A DNA stretch of 11,307 bases from Conidiobolus incongruus B7586 (Eukaryota; Entomophthoromycota; Entomophthoromycetes; Entomophthorales; Conidiobolaceae): positions 1 to 11,307 of the forward strand of contig JNEM01009509.1 in the NCBI GenBank assembly GCA_000697335.1. Direction: 5' to 3'. The position numbers and the translations under genes are program-made. The notes beneath the pieces are model-generated. The model did not search any database. It was not told the origin of the DNA and worked only from the letters and a program-made list of their open reading frames with translations. Below, piece after piece: positions 1-8,266 of this stretch (positions are counted from its first letter, which is position 1; every line of letters starts with the position of its first letter).

Positions 1-785
1 AAAATTAAAAAAAATAAGAAATTTTTTAATTTCTGATTTTTCAAATATATTATTAAATTTAAATAAAAAAATATATACAAAATAAATAAAAAAATAAATA
101 GTTTTGAATTATATATATATATATTAATAATTTTTGATTAAATAAATAATTTATTAAAATTAGTTATCTAATTTTAATATATTTAAACCAAATAATAACC
201 ATCAAAAGTTTTTTATTTTAGAAATAATAAAACTTAACCATAAATCCTTTAAAATCATTTAAAATTTACAAATAGTTTTTGATAATAAAGTATTATTTAA
301 ATCAACAATTGATTACTAAGTAAATTACTTTTAAGCTAAAAAAAACTACTTAAAACCTATTATAATCTAAAAGATTAATTTTATCTATTATTTTTTTAAT
401 TATTAATAAAATAAAAAACATATTAAAAAACTCTTTTTTATTTTAGTTAAAGAATTATCAAAACACTTTAATATTAGTTTTATAAGTATTTTATATATAT
501 TAAAGTTTAAATTAAAATTAATGAATAAAAATATAAAATAGGTATTTTATAATTTAACTAAAGCTTAAAAAAAAGTTAAAGTAGTAATTAATAAATTAAA
601 CTTACTAAGATATAGCTAGAAATTAAAGTTTTTATAGTAAATTATACTAACTTATAAAAATAAGTTATAAAATCAAAAACATTTATATTTTTACTAATAA
701 CTTAATTAATATTTAATAAAATAAACTTAAATTAAATAATTAAAATCTATTATATTTATTAGTTATATATATCATTAAATAATAA
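1..785. other. AT-rich gene-free flank of the transposon
   Basis: No gene can be supported here. The stretch is almost entirely A and T, and every frame is closed at short intervals by TAA or TAG. From roughly base 300 onward CpA and TpG become scarce while TpA is abundant, the same bias as in the transposon that follows. The right half could therefore be another eroded repeat, or host DNA into which the mutation process spread. No terminal repeats or protein similarity could be recognised. Confidence 0.6.
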
Positions 786-859
786 TATTTAGTTATTAAT
801 TGGTTAAAATATAAACCTTTAAAGTTTACCTAAGATAAATTATAAATTTGTAGGTTTTT
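786..859 (+). repeat. Left terminal inverted repeat of the Tc1 element
   Basis: This is the left arm of a terminal inverted repeat. It aligns base for base, without gaps, to the reverse complement of 2001-2074. I count about 13 mismatches in the 72 bases inside the TA, roughly 82 percent identity, and the innermost 24 bases (836-859) are identical. The TA at 786-787 is the presumed target duplication, and the element then begins TTTAGT. Confidence 0.8.
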
Positions 860-874
860 AGTAATAAAATAAAA

Positions 875-1930
875 TTAAAACCTAGTGTATTTATCTTTAG
901 CTTTTTTAACTTCTTTAAGTTTATGTGGTATAGAATCAATTAACTTCTTACACTAAAAAGGGTTAATTTTATTCTATGCTTCTTAAATATATTTTTAAAG
1001 TTGATTTAAATTTTTTACTAAGGGGAAAACTTTAATAACTTTTTTTAACTAATCTTAAAAGTGTTTAATTAGATTAAAATTAAAAGATTAAGAAAACTAC
1101 TTTATAACTATTATCTTGTTATTTTTAAGCTATTTAATAATAAAAGCTATAATATAACAAAAGATATTATCTTGTTAGAAAATAATATTAAATTTATTTA
1201 ACTTATATTATTCAATGGTTTTTTTAATTTATTATTTAAAATACTTTAATATATTTTAATATTAATTCTTTTATTAACTTTATAAAGATACCTTATACCT
1301 AAAAACAACATATATCCCCAAATAATAATTAACCTACTATTATACTTTTGGGTAAAATTAACATAATAATCATAAAATAATTTTACATCTTTTTTAAAGT
1401 ATCTAACTTTTTTATTAAATCTACTAAAGTATATTTTTGTTTCATTAGATTAAATAACCTTACTCTAATTAGTTTTAGTTTAACATTAATGGTAATATTT
1501 AAACTTATACCTAGTTTTATAATAGGATTTCTTTAGTTAGGGGTGTTTTTTTTTAAAGTGTAAGTGGTATTTATGCTAATATAAAATATATATGATAATA
1601 TTAATGTTAACTAATATTCTTGTATAGTTTTATAGTTCTTATTATATTTCTACAATAGTACTATATTTACCTATATTAACTAACCTATAAATATACTTTT
1701 TATTATATTTATTTATAATTTTAACATACTTAAGTTTAAGTTTAAATGTTTCTTTATTGTTATTCTTAACAACTTTAGCTATAATAAACTAACTAACACT
1801 AGTAATTCTAACAATATTATAAGTTAATTTACCTTTTTTATAAAGTTAATTAATATATAAGTAGATTTTTTTAAAGAGGGATTTAAGTATAATAATACTA
1901 ATGAAAAAAAATTTAGTATATCTATAAAAT
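875..1930 (-). pseudogene. Tc1 transposase relic (DDE class)
   Basis: A Tc1-family transposase gene (DDE endonuclease that would cut and rejoin the transposon ends) is broken by many stops and at least one frame change. Reading leftward on the minus strand, a block like VIxSDETKI is at about 1430-1455, with the first catalytic aspartate codon at 1444-1446 now coding N. An IIIWG block lies near 1325-1340, where the family has IMVWG. An IIF-x-QDN block holds the second aspartate at 1169-1171. A block reading S-F-N-F-N-L-I-K-H at about 1061-1087 matches SPDLNPIEH, with the catalytic glutamate codon at 1064-1066 now K. Exactly 34 codons separate the second D from that K, the DD34E spacing of Tc1. 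The C-terminus reads LIDSIPHKLKEV then AKDKYTRF, matching the Tc1 ending LxxSMPRR-AKGGYTKY, and stops at 875-877. The start near 1930 is approximate because the DNA-binding region is unreadable. Confidence 0.85.
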
Positions 1931-2000
1931 ATTATATAAAATAATAACAAAAAGAGAAAAAAGATATAGTTATATATTGTTAAATATATCCTTTTATCTC

Positions 2001-2074
2001 AAAAACCTACAAATTTATAATTTACTTTAGTTAAATATTAAAGGTTAATATTTTTGCTAATAGTTTACTAAATA
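2001..2074 (-). repeat. Right terminal inverted repeat of the Tc1 element
   Basis: This is the right arm, the reverse complement of the repeat at 786-859. It ends in a TA at 2073-2074 that pairs with the TA at 786-787. The equal length and gap-free alignment of both arms mean the element is full length despite heavy point mutation. Confidence 0.8.
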
Positions 2075-3932
2075 TATCTAAATATATTTATTTATTATTA
2101 TATAATATACCTTAATTATATATTATAGTTTTAAGTAATCTAATATATATAATTGTTTTAGTTATTAATTAAAATATATATATATTTTTAATTTTATAAC
2201 TTACTTTTATAGGTTAGTGTATTATAATTAATGAATCTTAAGTTTTTTATATAATTTTTTATTAAATTATAAATCAAAAGGTTAAATTAAATTAAATTAA
2301 CACCTTTATAAATTCCATTAAATAAATATTTTATTGATAAATAAATGTTAATTGTTATAATAAATTATAATAACATATGTTATTCTTATTTAGTTTTTAA
2401 AAGAAAATCAATTAATAATAAACTTTATATTTCTTTTTTAAATAAAACTATTTTAAATTAGTATTTTTAATATAATTTGTGAAGACTTATTATTTTATAT
2501 AATAATTATAAAATATATAAATCTAAAGTTATAAAAAACTTTCTAATTAAAAATAACTGGAAAAAACTACTATATTTAATATATTCCTTAGATTATAACT
2601 TAAATGATTATAATTGTTTTGGGTAATTAAAAAACTAGCTTACAAGAAAGAAAATTTCTGCAAAAAAATTTAATTAGTTTGTAAAACATTAAATTTCAGT
2701 TTTTAATAAAAAGAATTCTTTTTTAAGTGTTAGATCTTTGCTAAAAGTATAGCAAAAAGTTATTAGAAATAAAGGAAATTATTAATTTTATATTATATAT
2801 TTATTTTTACTTTTTATATATTAAAATATATATTTTTTTCAATTGCACAAAATTCCCATTATTTAAATTATAAAATAATATTATAAAATATTAATTTAAA
2901 TCTGATAAAATATAAAATTTTTAGGTAATCAGATATATTGAATTTGAATTTTTTTAATTATTTTATAGTTTATAATATTATTTCATTCTACTGAATCAAA
3001 TTACTTAAATTTTAATAGAATATCTTGAGTTATTGAATTTGAAAAAATCAATATTTGTTATAAATAGTTAGTCACAATGGGAAATTTAAATTTCAATTAA
3101 TAATATTTAATATGTTGTAAAATTACCAAAGAATTTAGACATGATCAATTCTACTAAGCGTCAATTTCAAAAAAAACATTTTCAAGCCTCTTAATTTAGA
3201 TTAGTCTTGTTGAACATTAAATTTTCTAAATTTACTTGTAAAATACTAGAATCATTATTTTTATTTATTATGATATTAAGTTTTCATTCATTTAGTTTGA
3301 AAGCTTAACAGATTTTGACAAATATTTCATAAAAATCAAAAAAAAAATATTAAAGAAATTAATTCAAATATATTATCTTTAAAGATTTCATATAGTGTTG
3401 TACATAAAAAGTTATAAAAATAAATATAGTACAAATATTCACAAAATGTGTTTAAAAACTGATTTTATATAATATTAAATAGGGATCAAATTAAAATAAA
3501 TTAAAAATAATTGAGGTTTATTATTACTGGATCAAAATATCTGAATTTATTAGAATAGCTTCATTAATTATAATATAATATTAATATTTCGCAATTTTAC
3601 CAGACCAAATTGAGCGAATATTTATATCAACATTTAAAAATGATAGATGCATTAAATATAAAAAATTTAATTTGTAAAGAGATCAATAAAGTAAATTTAT
3701 GAATAAAATTAAATAATTAGAGAATTTAGTTAGTATTTGGTGTTAATTGAAAAATATGAGATAAATTTCAATATTGATTGAAAGATTTTATTATGTTCGC
3801 TAAATTGGTGGTTATTTCGCAGATTATTTTTCTAAACAAGTAATATTCCTAAATATTTAAATATTGTTATTATATATACTCCATCAGATAATACATTAAT
3901 GATAAAAAAGACAATATTTGTTATATTTTATT
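2075..3932. other. AT-rich intergenic region, no gene seen
   Basis: No gene, RNA or transposon could be supported. CpA/TpG depletion continues, weakening, to about 2340-2640. Beyond that CA, TG, GA and TC return to normal for the locus, so the repeat-like composition ends there. Small structures include a 6-bp hairpin (TTTGCT at 2737-2742 with AGCAAA at 2751-2756) and a 7-bp inverted repeat (ATCTGAT at 2900-2906 with ATCAGAT at 2928-2934). The last 150 bases should include the promoter of the gene at 3933. Confidence 0.6.
3871..3878 (+). promoter_or_regulatory. Possible TATA box of the secreted-protein gene
   Basis: TATATATA lies about 55 bases upstream of the ATG at 3933, a sensible distance for a fungal TATA element. 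An inverted CCAAT box (ATTGG, 3804-3808) sits about 60 bases further upstream. In DNA this AT-rich a TATA string is weak evidence by itself. Confidence 0.25.
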
Positions 3933-4943
3933 ATGAAATCTATAAATTGGTTAAGTAGTTATATTGTTGTTTCCGCTGTACTTGGAGTTCCCACCAGTAC
4001 CAAACAAGAGAGTGGTGGTAAACAATTCCTTAGGGCAGTAAGCAATTGGGTCAATTTGTTCGATCATCCGGCTGCCCAAACTCCTGAGAGTCCTCCAATT
4101 GCTTTGGAGACTAATCATGAACACGACGCCAATAAAGAGGAAAAATCACATACTAAAGAAGGTAGACAAGAATCTAAAAAACAAGAAAAGCTTCAAACTA
4201 ATGAAGGAGAATTTTGGCAACAGTTAAGAGCTGAACTAACTGAGAAACAACATTCTCAAAACAGTCAAGAAAACAAACATACAATTTATGAAATTTTGAA
4301 TGGACCTTTGGGATACAGTCCATACCACAAATTTGAAGAACATTTTAGTCGAACCCATGATTCATCTGCTGCTCACAAGCTGAGAGCTAATACTGAATTT
4401 TCGAGACATTGGTTTGATAGCGAATACGATAAAAAAATCCAACCTTGGTGGAGCTTAAAAAAGTTAGAATCTGATAAGACTAAATACGAGAATGAATATA
4501 ATCAAAGTGATGTTGAAGGTGATTCTTGGATGAAAAAGGCAACCAGTGGCTTAAACAATATGGATATCAGTCTCAGTTGGCCTGATTCGGAAGAATTGAA
4601 TGAATATGGTAAATTTCACGAGTCTCACAAAAATGAAATGGCTGACCCACTTGAATGGCATGAAAATGAAGATTTTCCTGATGAGGAATATAGTGATGAA
4701 GATTTTGAAATTGATGACGTACTTGAATCTCCAATAGATGATTTAAACTATGATGGAGATGCTTTTTGGTCTGGTATTCCAGGGGATCATAGAAACAAGA
4801 AATTGGCAATTACCAATTCCAAGAATCATCTGATTAAAAATAACCAATTGTCCCAGCATATGCTGAAAGCTGATATCTTCGATGACATTAGTCATGGGTG
4901 GGAAAAATTTAAAAATACTATTAGCAAAATTTTTACTTCCTGA
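3933..4943 (+). CDS. Secreted, Cys-free, Trp-rich acidic orphan protein
   Basis: A single-exon ORF of 336 residues with no family that I recognise. The ATG at 3933 is chosen because the frame upstream back to 3918 has only a TTG. From this ATG the protein begins MKSINW and then a hydrophobic stretch ending AVLGVPTS, a classical signal peptide with probable cleavage near residues 17-22, so it should enter the secretory pathway. There is no other membrane segment. The mature chain is hydrophilic: a Lys/Glu/Gln-rich stretch (about residues 65-110), a middle with spaced aromatics, and a strongly acidic stretch (about 245-285, DEEYSDEDFEIDD). I find no cysteine anywhere but eleven tryptophans, mostly in short amphipathic contexts such as NWVNLF, EFWQQL, RHWFDSEY and GWEKFKNTI. 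GC content is well above the flanks, which supports real coding. It could be a cell-wall, spore-coat or effector protein, but no role is proven. The frame stays open for 27 codons past its TGA. Confidence 0.8.
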   Translation: MKSINWLSSYIVVSAVLGVPTSTKQESGGKQFLRAVSNWVNLFDHPAAQTPESPPIALETNHEHDANKEEKSHTKEGRQESKKQEKLQTNEGEFWQQLRAELTEKQHSQNSQENKHTIYEILNGPLGYSPYHKFEEHFSRTHDSSAAHKLRANTEFSRHWFDSEYDKKIQPWWSLKKLESDKTKYENEYNQSDVEGDSWMKKATSGLNNMDISLSWPDSEELNEYGKFHESHKNEMADPLEWHENEDFPDEEYSDEDFEIDDVLESPIDDLNYDGDAFWSGIPGDHRNKKLAITNSKNHLIKNNQLSQHMLKADIFDDISHGWEKFKNTISKIFTS

Positions 4944-5434
4944 CAAAATTTGAGAGCTAAGAAGCCAGAAAGAGTACATAAATGGACTGTACATAATTTG
5001 GTTTCTAAAAGCGAACTGGAACTCTAAAGGAATAAACCCAAATTACATATAATTTGTCCTGGAAAATTGAGAACAGACCACGAGTTCAATAGCAATCATA
5101 AACAAAAGCATGATTTTAGGTCTATTTATGAATTCAAATATTTAAGTTACTTTAATTTATTCACTGAACATAAAATTTAAAAATTATTATTTACAATACC
5201 AATCTTTGATTCCTATCAATAATTTATCAGGTTATTAAAAAATTTACATTCTAAATAGAGCCTTATATCTATTCATTATAGGATATAATATTATATATAT
5301 TAAAGAGTTTATTTCTATGCAATTAGTTGATTATTAATTTTTTTTTTAATTTTATTATAAGTATTTAATAGGGTCTCTATTCATTGATATATGAAAAGTT
5401 GTTTGAATTACACAATTTTCAATTTAATTGTTTA
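4944..5434 (+). other. 3' UTR of the secreted-protein gene, then AT-rich spacer
   Basis: Bases 4944 to about 5115 have clearly more G and C than ordinary spacer here and fit a 3' UTR. They also contain a 27-codon in-frame continuation of the upstream ORF that ends with TAA at 5025-5027. After about 5115 the DNA falls back to AT-rich spacer with no feature I can support. Confidence 0.5.
5031..5036 (+). terminator. Candidate polyadenylation signal AATAAA
   Basis: AATAAA occurs about 90 bases after the TGA of the secreted-protein gene, at the edge of a moderately GC-rich segment that probably is its 3' UTR. The motif is common by chance in AT-rich DNA, so the call rests on position. Confidence 0.3.
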
Positions 5435-5628
5435 ATGGAATCGCGATTGTAATTTAAGTAATTCAAAGAAAAATAAGCTAGTAATATTTAATATTAATTT
5501 CAAGGTATATCATTGAGAAATACAAGAGAATTTCTAGAGAGCTAGGTATTAACAACAATAGTCAACTTGATTATAATCAAGTTCAAAATTATTGTTTAAA
5601 CAAGTCAAGTTTGAAATTGGTTGAATAG
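5435..5628 (+). CDS. Candidate small spliced ORF, 45 residues, unconfirmed
   Basis: An ATG at 5435 reads MESR. A possible 56-bp GT-AG intron (5449-5504) then joins in phase to a 41-codon open stretch containing EKYKRISRELGINNN, QLDYNQVQNYC and KSSLKLVE, ending in TAG at 5626-5628. The same frame then stays open for another 25 codons (including HYTLWYFYYCRK) to TAA at 5704-5706, so this may be a decayed or differently spliced larger gene. Codons here are less uniformly A/T than in spacer. I recognise no family, and open stretches of this length do occur by chance in such DNA. The proposed donor, gtaatt, is acceptable but not optimal. Confidence 0.2.
5564..5583. repeat. 20-bp perfect palindrome
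   Basis: AACTTGATTATAATCAAGTT equals its own reverse complement over 20 bases with no spacer. It lies inside the candidate small ORF, where it reads as part of QLDYNQVQ. It could be a dimeric protein-binding site or a chance product of AT-rich sequence. The two flanking bases do not extend it. Confidence 0.85.
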
Positions 5629-6128
5629 TTCCAGCATTACACTTTGTGGTATTTCTATTATTGTAGAAAAGTGATAAATTTAAAAATAATAATTATGTTA
5701 AACTAATAAATTTAATAAGTAGAAATATTTGAATTATTAACTAATATTTACATTGCTAATAAATTATTCCTCAGAAATTGTTTATTAATATATCAAGTTT
5801 TATAAATATTAACTCATTGATCAACTTTTTTGAATATATCAAATTATCAAAAAAATAATAATCTACTAATCTTTGAAATACAATGAACTTATTATTGGAT
5901 TAATTATTAAATAATGATTAAATATATGTGATTTCTAATATAAAAAATATATAATTTAATCTAAATTTTTCGATCTACAAGCTTTAAAATACATATCATT
6001 AATTAAATTTAAATTAAAATATTTTAAAAATAAACAAATATAAAACTGAATACTACAAATTAAAAAAGTTAGTAAAGAAATTGAACCAAAATCAATAATA
6101 TTATATACCCAATTTATTATTAAATTAT
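5629..6128. other. AT-rich spacer before the prefoldin gene 3' end
   Basis: Apart from the open-frame tail up to 5706 and the possible polyadenylation signal of the minus-strand prefoldin gene at 6113-6118, this is AT-rich DNA with no recognisable feature. Confidence 0.5.
6113..6118 (-). terminator. Candidate polyadenylation signal of prefoldin subunit 4
   Basis: TTTATT on the plus strand reads AATAAA on the minus strand, about 11 bases past the prefoldin stop codon. The position suits a short fungal 3' UTR. It is a weak motif in AT-rich sequence. Confidence 0.3.
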
Positions 6129-6676
6129 TTAGTCAACTTCTAGATTAATAGACTGACCGAATTTACCATATAAAACTTTCTTTAATTCATCCATTTTAGT
6201 TCTAATAGAGTCGATTTTATCACTATTTTCATTTAATTTAGATTTCACTAGTTTTAATCTATTTTCACTCTTTTCTCGAGCTTCTTCTACTTTTAGTTCA
6301 ATAAAAATATCGTTGAGTTGATATCTATATGAGAGAAATGAGCTTATTTAGGAATTGTTAACACTTAATTTTAAATTCAATTTACTTAATTAATTCGTCT
6401 TCGTCAAGTAATTCAGTTTCCATTAGAAATTCTTCAAGGCCTTCAATTTCAGTCTAAAAAAATTAATTTATTATTATATATAATGTTATAATATTCATAC
6501 TTCTAAATTTTTCTTCTCATTTTCTAATTCCGTTAAATTAATATTTAATAAACTAAACTGGTTAATTTTATCTTGATCTTGTTGAGTTACTTGAACTTCA
6601 CTCTCTTGTTCCCTTTCAATCTATATAATTAATTATTTAATATATTTGTGATAATTTTATAGATTACTAATTTCAT
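6129..6676 (-). CDS. Prefoldin subunit 4, four exons
   Basis: Prefoldin is a cytosolic six-subunit jellyfish-shaped chaperone that hands nascent actin and tubulin to the CCT/TRiC chaperonin. Subunit 4 (yeast Gim3) is one of its four beta-type subunits. Exons in reading order are 6668-6676, 6501-6620, 6386-6453 and 6129-6324. The introns are 47, 47 and 61 bp, all GT-AG, and the 393 coding bases give 130 residues, against about 129 in yeast and 134 in human. Family marks are VTQQDQDKINQFS near residues 13-25 (yeast VTFEDQQKINEFS), a first helix rich in E, N and K, the beta-hairpin segment ELLDEDELIKYQLNDIFIEL (about 57-76), a second coiled coil, and the hallmark C-terminus LYGKFGQSINLE. The first exon is only ATG-AAA-TTA. 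It is inferred because the next exon has a stop directly upstream in frame and an AG acceptor, and because the result starts MKLIEREQESEV, like other family members. The later exons are much surer than this start. Confidence 0.9.
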
Positions 6677-6766
6677 TTATTATTATATTTTATGATTATT
6701 CTCAGTTATTGAATTGATATATTGAATAGTGTGTGTTAATTTAACAAATGAATTGATGTAACTAAA

Positions 6767-6798
6767 TATTATGGGTAAAGTTATATCATCCCATAATA
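6767..6798. repeat. 9-bp inverted repeat (hairpin) upstream of prefoldin
   Basis: TATTATGGG at 6767-6775 is the exact reverse complement of CCCATAATA at 6790-6798, separated by 14 bases. It begins about 90 bases upstream of the prefoldin ATG. The GGG/CCC core makes a chance AT-only explanation less easy. It could be a dimeric factor site or a hairpin in a leader RNA, with no direct evidence for either. Confidence 0.7.
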
Positions 6799-7585
6799 GC
6801 TTAGTTTCAAAATCTTAATTTAAAATTACATTTTCTCTTTCACAATAGTAATATTAACCTCTTTTCCAAATTTTTAAATTAATGAAATTATAGATTTTTT
6901 AATAAATTTTTAATTTATTAATTAATATGATATAATCCAATTAATTATTTATATTAAATGGAAGGGGGTTAGAATAATACTTCATCAGAAGTTTGACGTT
7001 CCTGCCTTGTTATTTCAGCTAATAATTATTATTAACCTCTTACTGAAGTAACTTACTTGGAGTGTGAACATTTTTTATTAATAATTAAATATTATTCTTT
7101 ATTAATTTATTTAATCAAAATTGTTTATAATTTAATTAAATTTTAATAAATTAAAACAAATATTTATGTCAAATATATTTTCGAGTATTATGTTTTTTTG
7201 CGAAAAATTCTTATTATATCAATTTAATTTTTTATTCCAATATAACATATGGCGTAATATTGAGTTATAAATATAACTATTCTGTAGGTTCAAAAACTAC
7301 TCAATACTTTTACTAAATCCTTTGATCTTTGTTGGAATTTTTAATATGAATTTTAGCAATATACTAACGTCATGAATCATATTTATCTCAAATCTGAGAA
7401 AATCAAATTAATAAAATAAAGTCATAATAATATCATTTATAAAAATATAATTATGCGTATATACCTTGTATTAAAAATATTAAAATTTTTAATTTATGTT
7501 TTACTGATATTGATCAAATGTTATATTGAATAAATTATTCAAGTTTAAATCTATTGCTGTATTTTATAAATTAAATTTACTTTGA

Positions 7586-7795
7586 GCACCTATAATATGT
7601 AAAAAAATCAATATAGAGAAGCTTAACAATGCTTCTTCGAAAAACTCTACTTTAATATTAACTCGGTTAAAGGCGAATAGTATTTTCATTTTCAATCAAA
7701 GTAATAAACGTTTTATTATTATATCTCATCAATTGACAAGTAAAATTATTAGAATTAAACTAGTAAGTCTAATTGGATCAGAAAAATTGAGTTAA
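7586..7795 (+). other. 69-codon open frame without ATG, doubtful exon
   Basis: The frame is open for 69 codons between stops, unusual for spacer with this composition, and contains varied codons (NNASSKNSTLILTRLKAN and onward to GSEKLS). It lacks a useful ATG. An upstream peptide MRIYLVLKILKFLIYVLLILIK, signal- or anchor-like and starting near 7454, could join in phase only through a poor gttata donor. On the opposite strand a 41-residue ORF (7564-7689) starts MKILFAFNR and has one possible membrane segment. At most one of these is likely real. With a stop expected roughly every ten codons, about one open stretch this long is expected by chance in the window. Confidence 0.15.
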
Positions 7796-8064
7796 ACATT
7801 AGCTTTAAATTCAGAATTAAAATATTAATAATAATTATTAATATTTTGATATAAATTTTTAAAAAAATGAAAATATTTAAATAAGTATTCATTAATACTA
7901 TAATATAATGTCTTTAAATTTAACTATATTGGTATATACCTACTTTGTCATTTATTATATCTTTATTCTTGTTCTTCGTTATAAAATATCAGACAAATTC
8001 AAAGTTAGAAAAAGCGATGATGTAAATTTATAAACAGCCTAGATTCTTCTTTGGATAAGTTCTG

Positions 8065-8069
8065 ATTGG
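8065..8069 (-). promoter_or_regulatory. Inverted CCAAT box upstream of importin-alpha
   Basis: ATTGG in the context TCTGATTGGTCGAG is an inverted CCAAT box about 200 bases upstream of the importin-alpha ATG. It sits in a short GC-richer island, which favours a functional site. A pyrimidine-rich stretch at about 8205-8232, just ahead of the start codon, resembles fungal transcription start regions. The assignment is by motif and position only. Confidence 0.3.
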
Positions 8070-8266
8070 TCGAGTATTCAGTTAACCAGTTATTTGTTAG
8101 AAAATTATTTCACATTTTAATTATGACAAGGCAAAAAAATTTTTTTCGTATATATTCCATCTAATCCAACAATTTATATTTTTAAGTTTAATAATTATTA
8201 ATACTATCTTCCTTTCAAGTTCACCTTTTTTAATTATTAAATTTTATATAAGTATTATTATCAAAA

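Larger units (their letters stand above)
786..2074 (-). mobile_element. Eroded Tc1/mariner DNA transposon, RIP-like decay
   Basis: This is an old, inactive Tc1-family cut-and-paste element of about 1.29 kb, the usual size for the family. Its ends are inverted repeats (786-859 and 2001-2074) that align without gaps, and each abuts a TA, the target duplicated by Tc1/mariner insertion. Between them the minus strand carries recognisable transposase relics in the correct order: a first-aspartate block, an IIF-x-QDN block, a SPDLNPIEH-like block and the C-terminal tail. The damage is mostly C-to-T or G-to-A, for example CAA to TAA inside the FQQDN motif, and CpA/TpG are scarce throughout. That is the pattern expected of RIP or of spontaneous deamination of methylated cytosine. 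The element is clearly dead, with many stops and at least one frame change. The exact ends are inferred from the repeats and TA dinucleotides. Confidence 0.85.
6677..8266. other. Long intergenic region between two diverging genes
   Basis: Prefoldin is transcribed leftward and importin-alpha rightward, so this region should hold both promoters. It is AT-rich, with a 9-bp hairpin at 6767-6798, a GC-richer patch at about 6961-7070, and an open frame at 7586-7795 described separately. On the minus strand the patch reads ITRQERQTSDEVLF and then a stop (6969-7025), with a perfect GTAAGT donor at 7051-7056. This could be a non-coding first exon or a tiny peptide gene, but no convincing gene can be built. 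There is no tRNA or other RNA that I can recognise. Confidence 0.5.

Noticed and set aside
360-785. Alternative genetic code with TAA/TAG as glutamine, suggested by many stops in otherwise Q-like positions in the repeat region
   Set aside because: Importin-alpha and prefoldin contain no internal TAA or TAG and end at ordinary stops; the repeat stops are explained by C-to-T decay.
3520-3652. Minus-strand small ORF starting MHLSFLNVD with a possible 42-bp intron
   Set aside because: Splicing is possible, but the product is under 30 residues, without similarity, and open stretches of this length are common by chance at this composition.
3918-3932. Extending the secreted protein upstream by five residues
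   Set aside because: The codon at 3918 is TTG and no ATG precedes 3933 in frame; the ATG at 3933 gives a normal signal peptide.
4573-4994. Minus-strand ORFs of 78 and 83 residues opposite the secreted-protein gene
   Set aside because: They are antisense shadows of a coding region, lack recognisable motifs, and the plus-strand product has a signal peptide and coherent composition.
7237-7420. Minus-strand open stretch of about 55 codons interrupted by one TAG
   Set aside because: It is made largely of A/T-rich codons, has no motif, and its length fits chance once all frames are considered.
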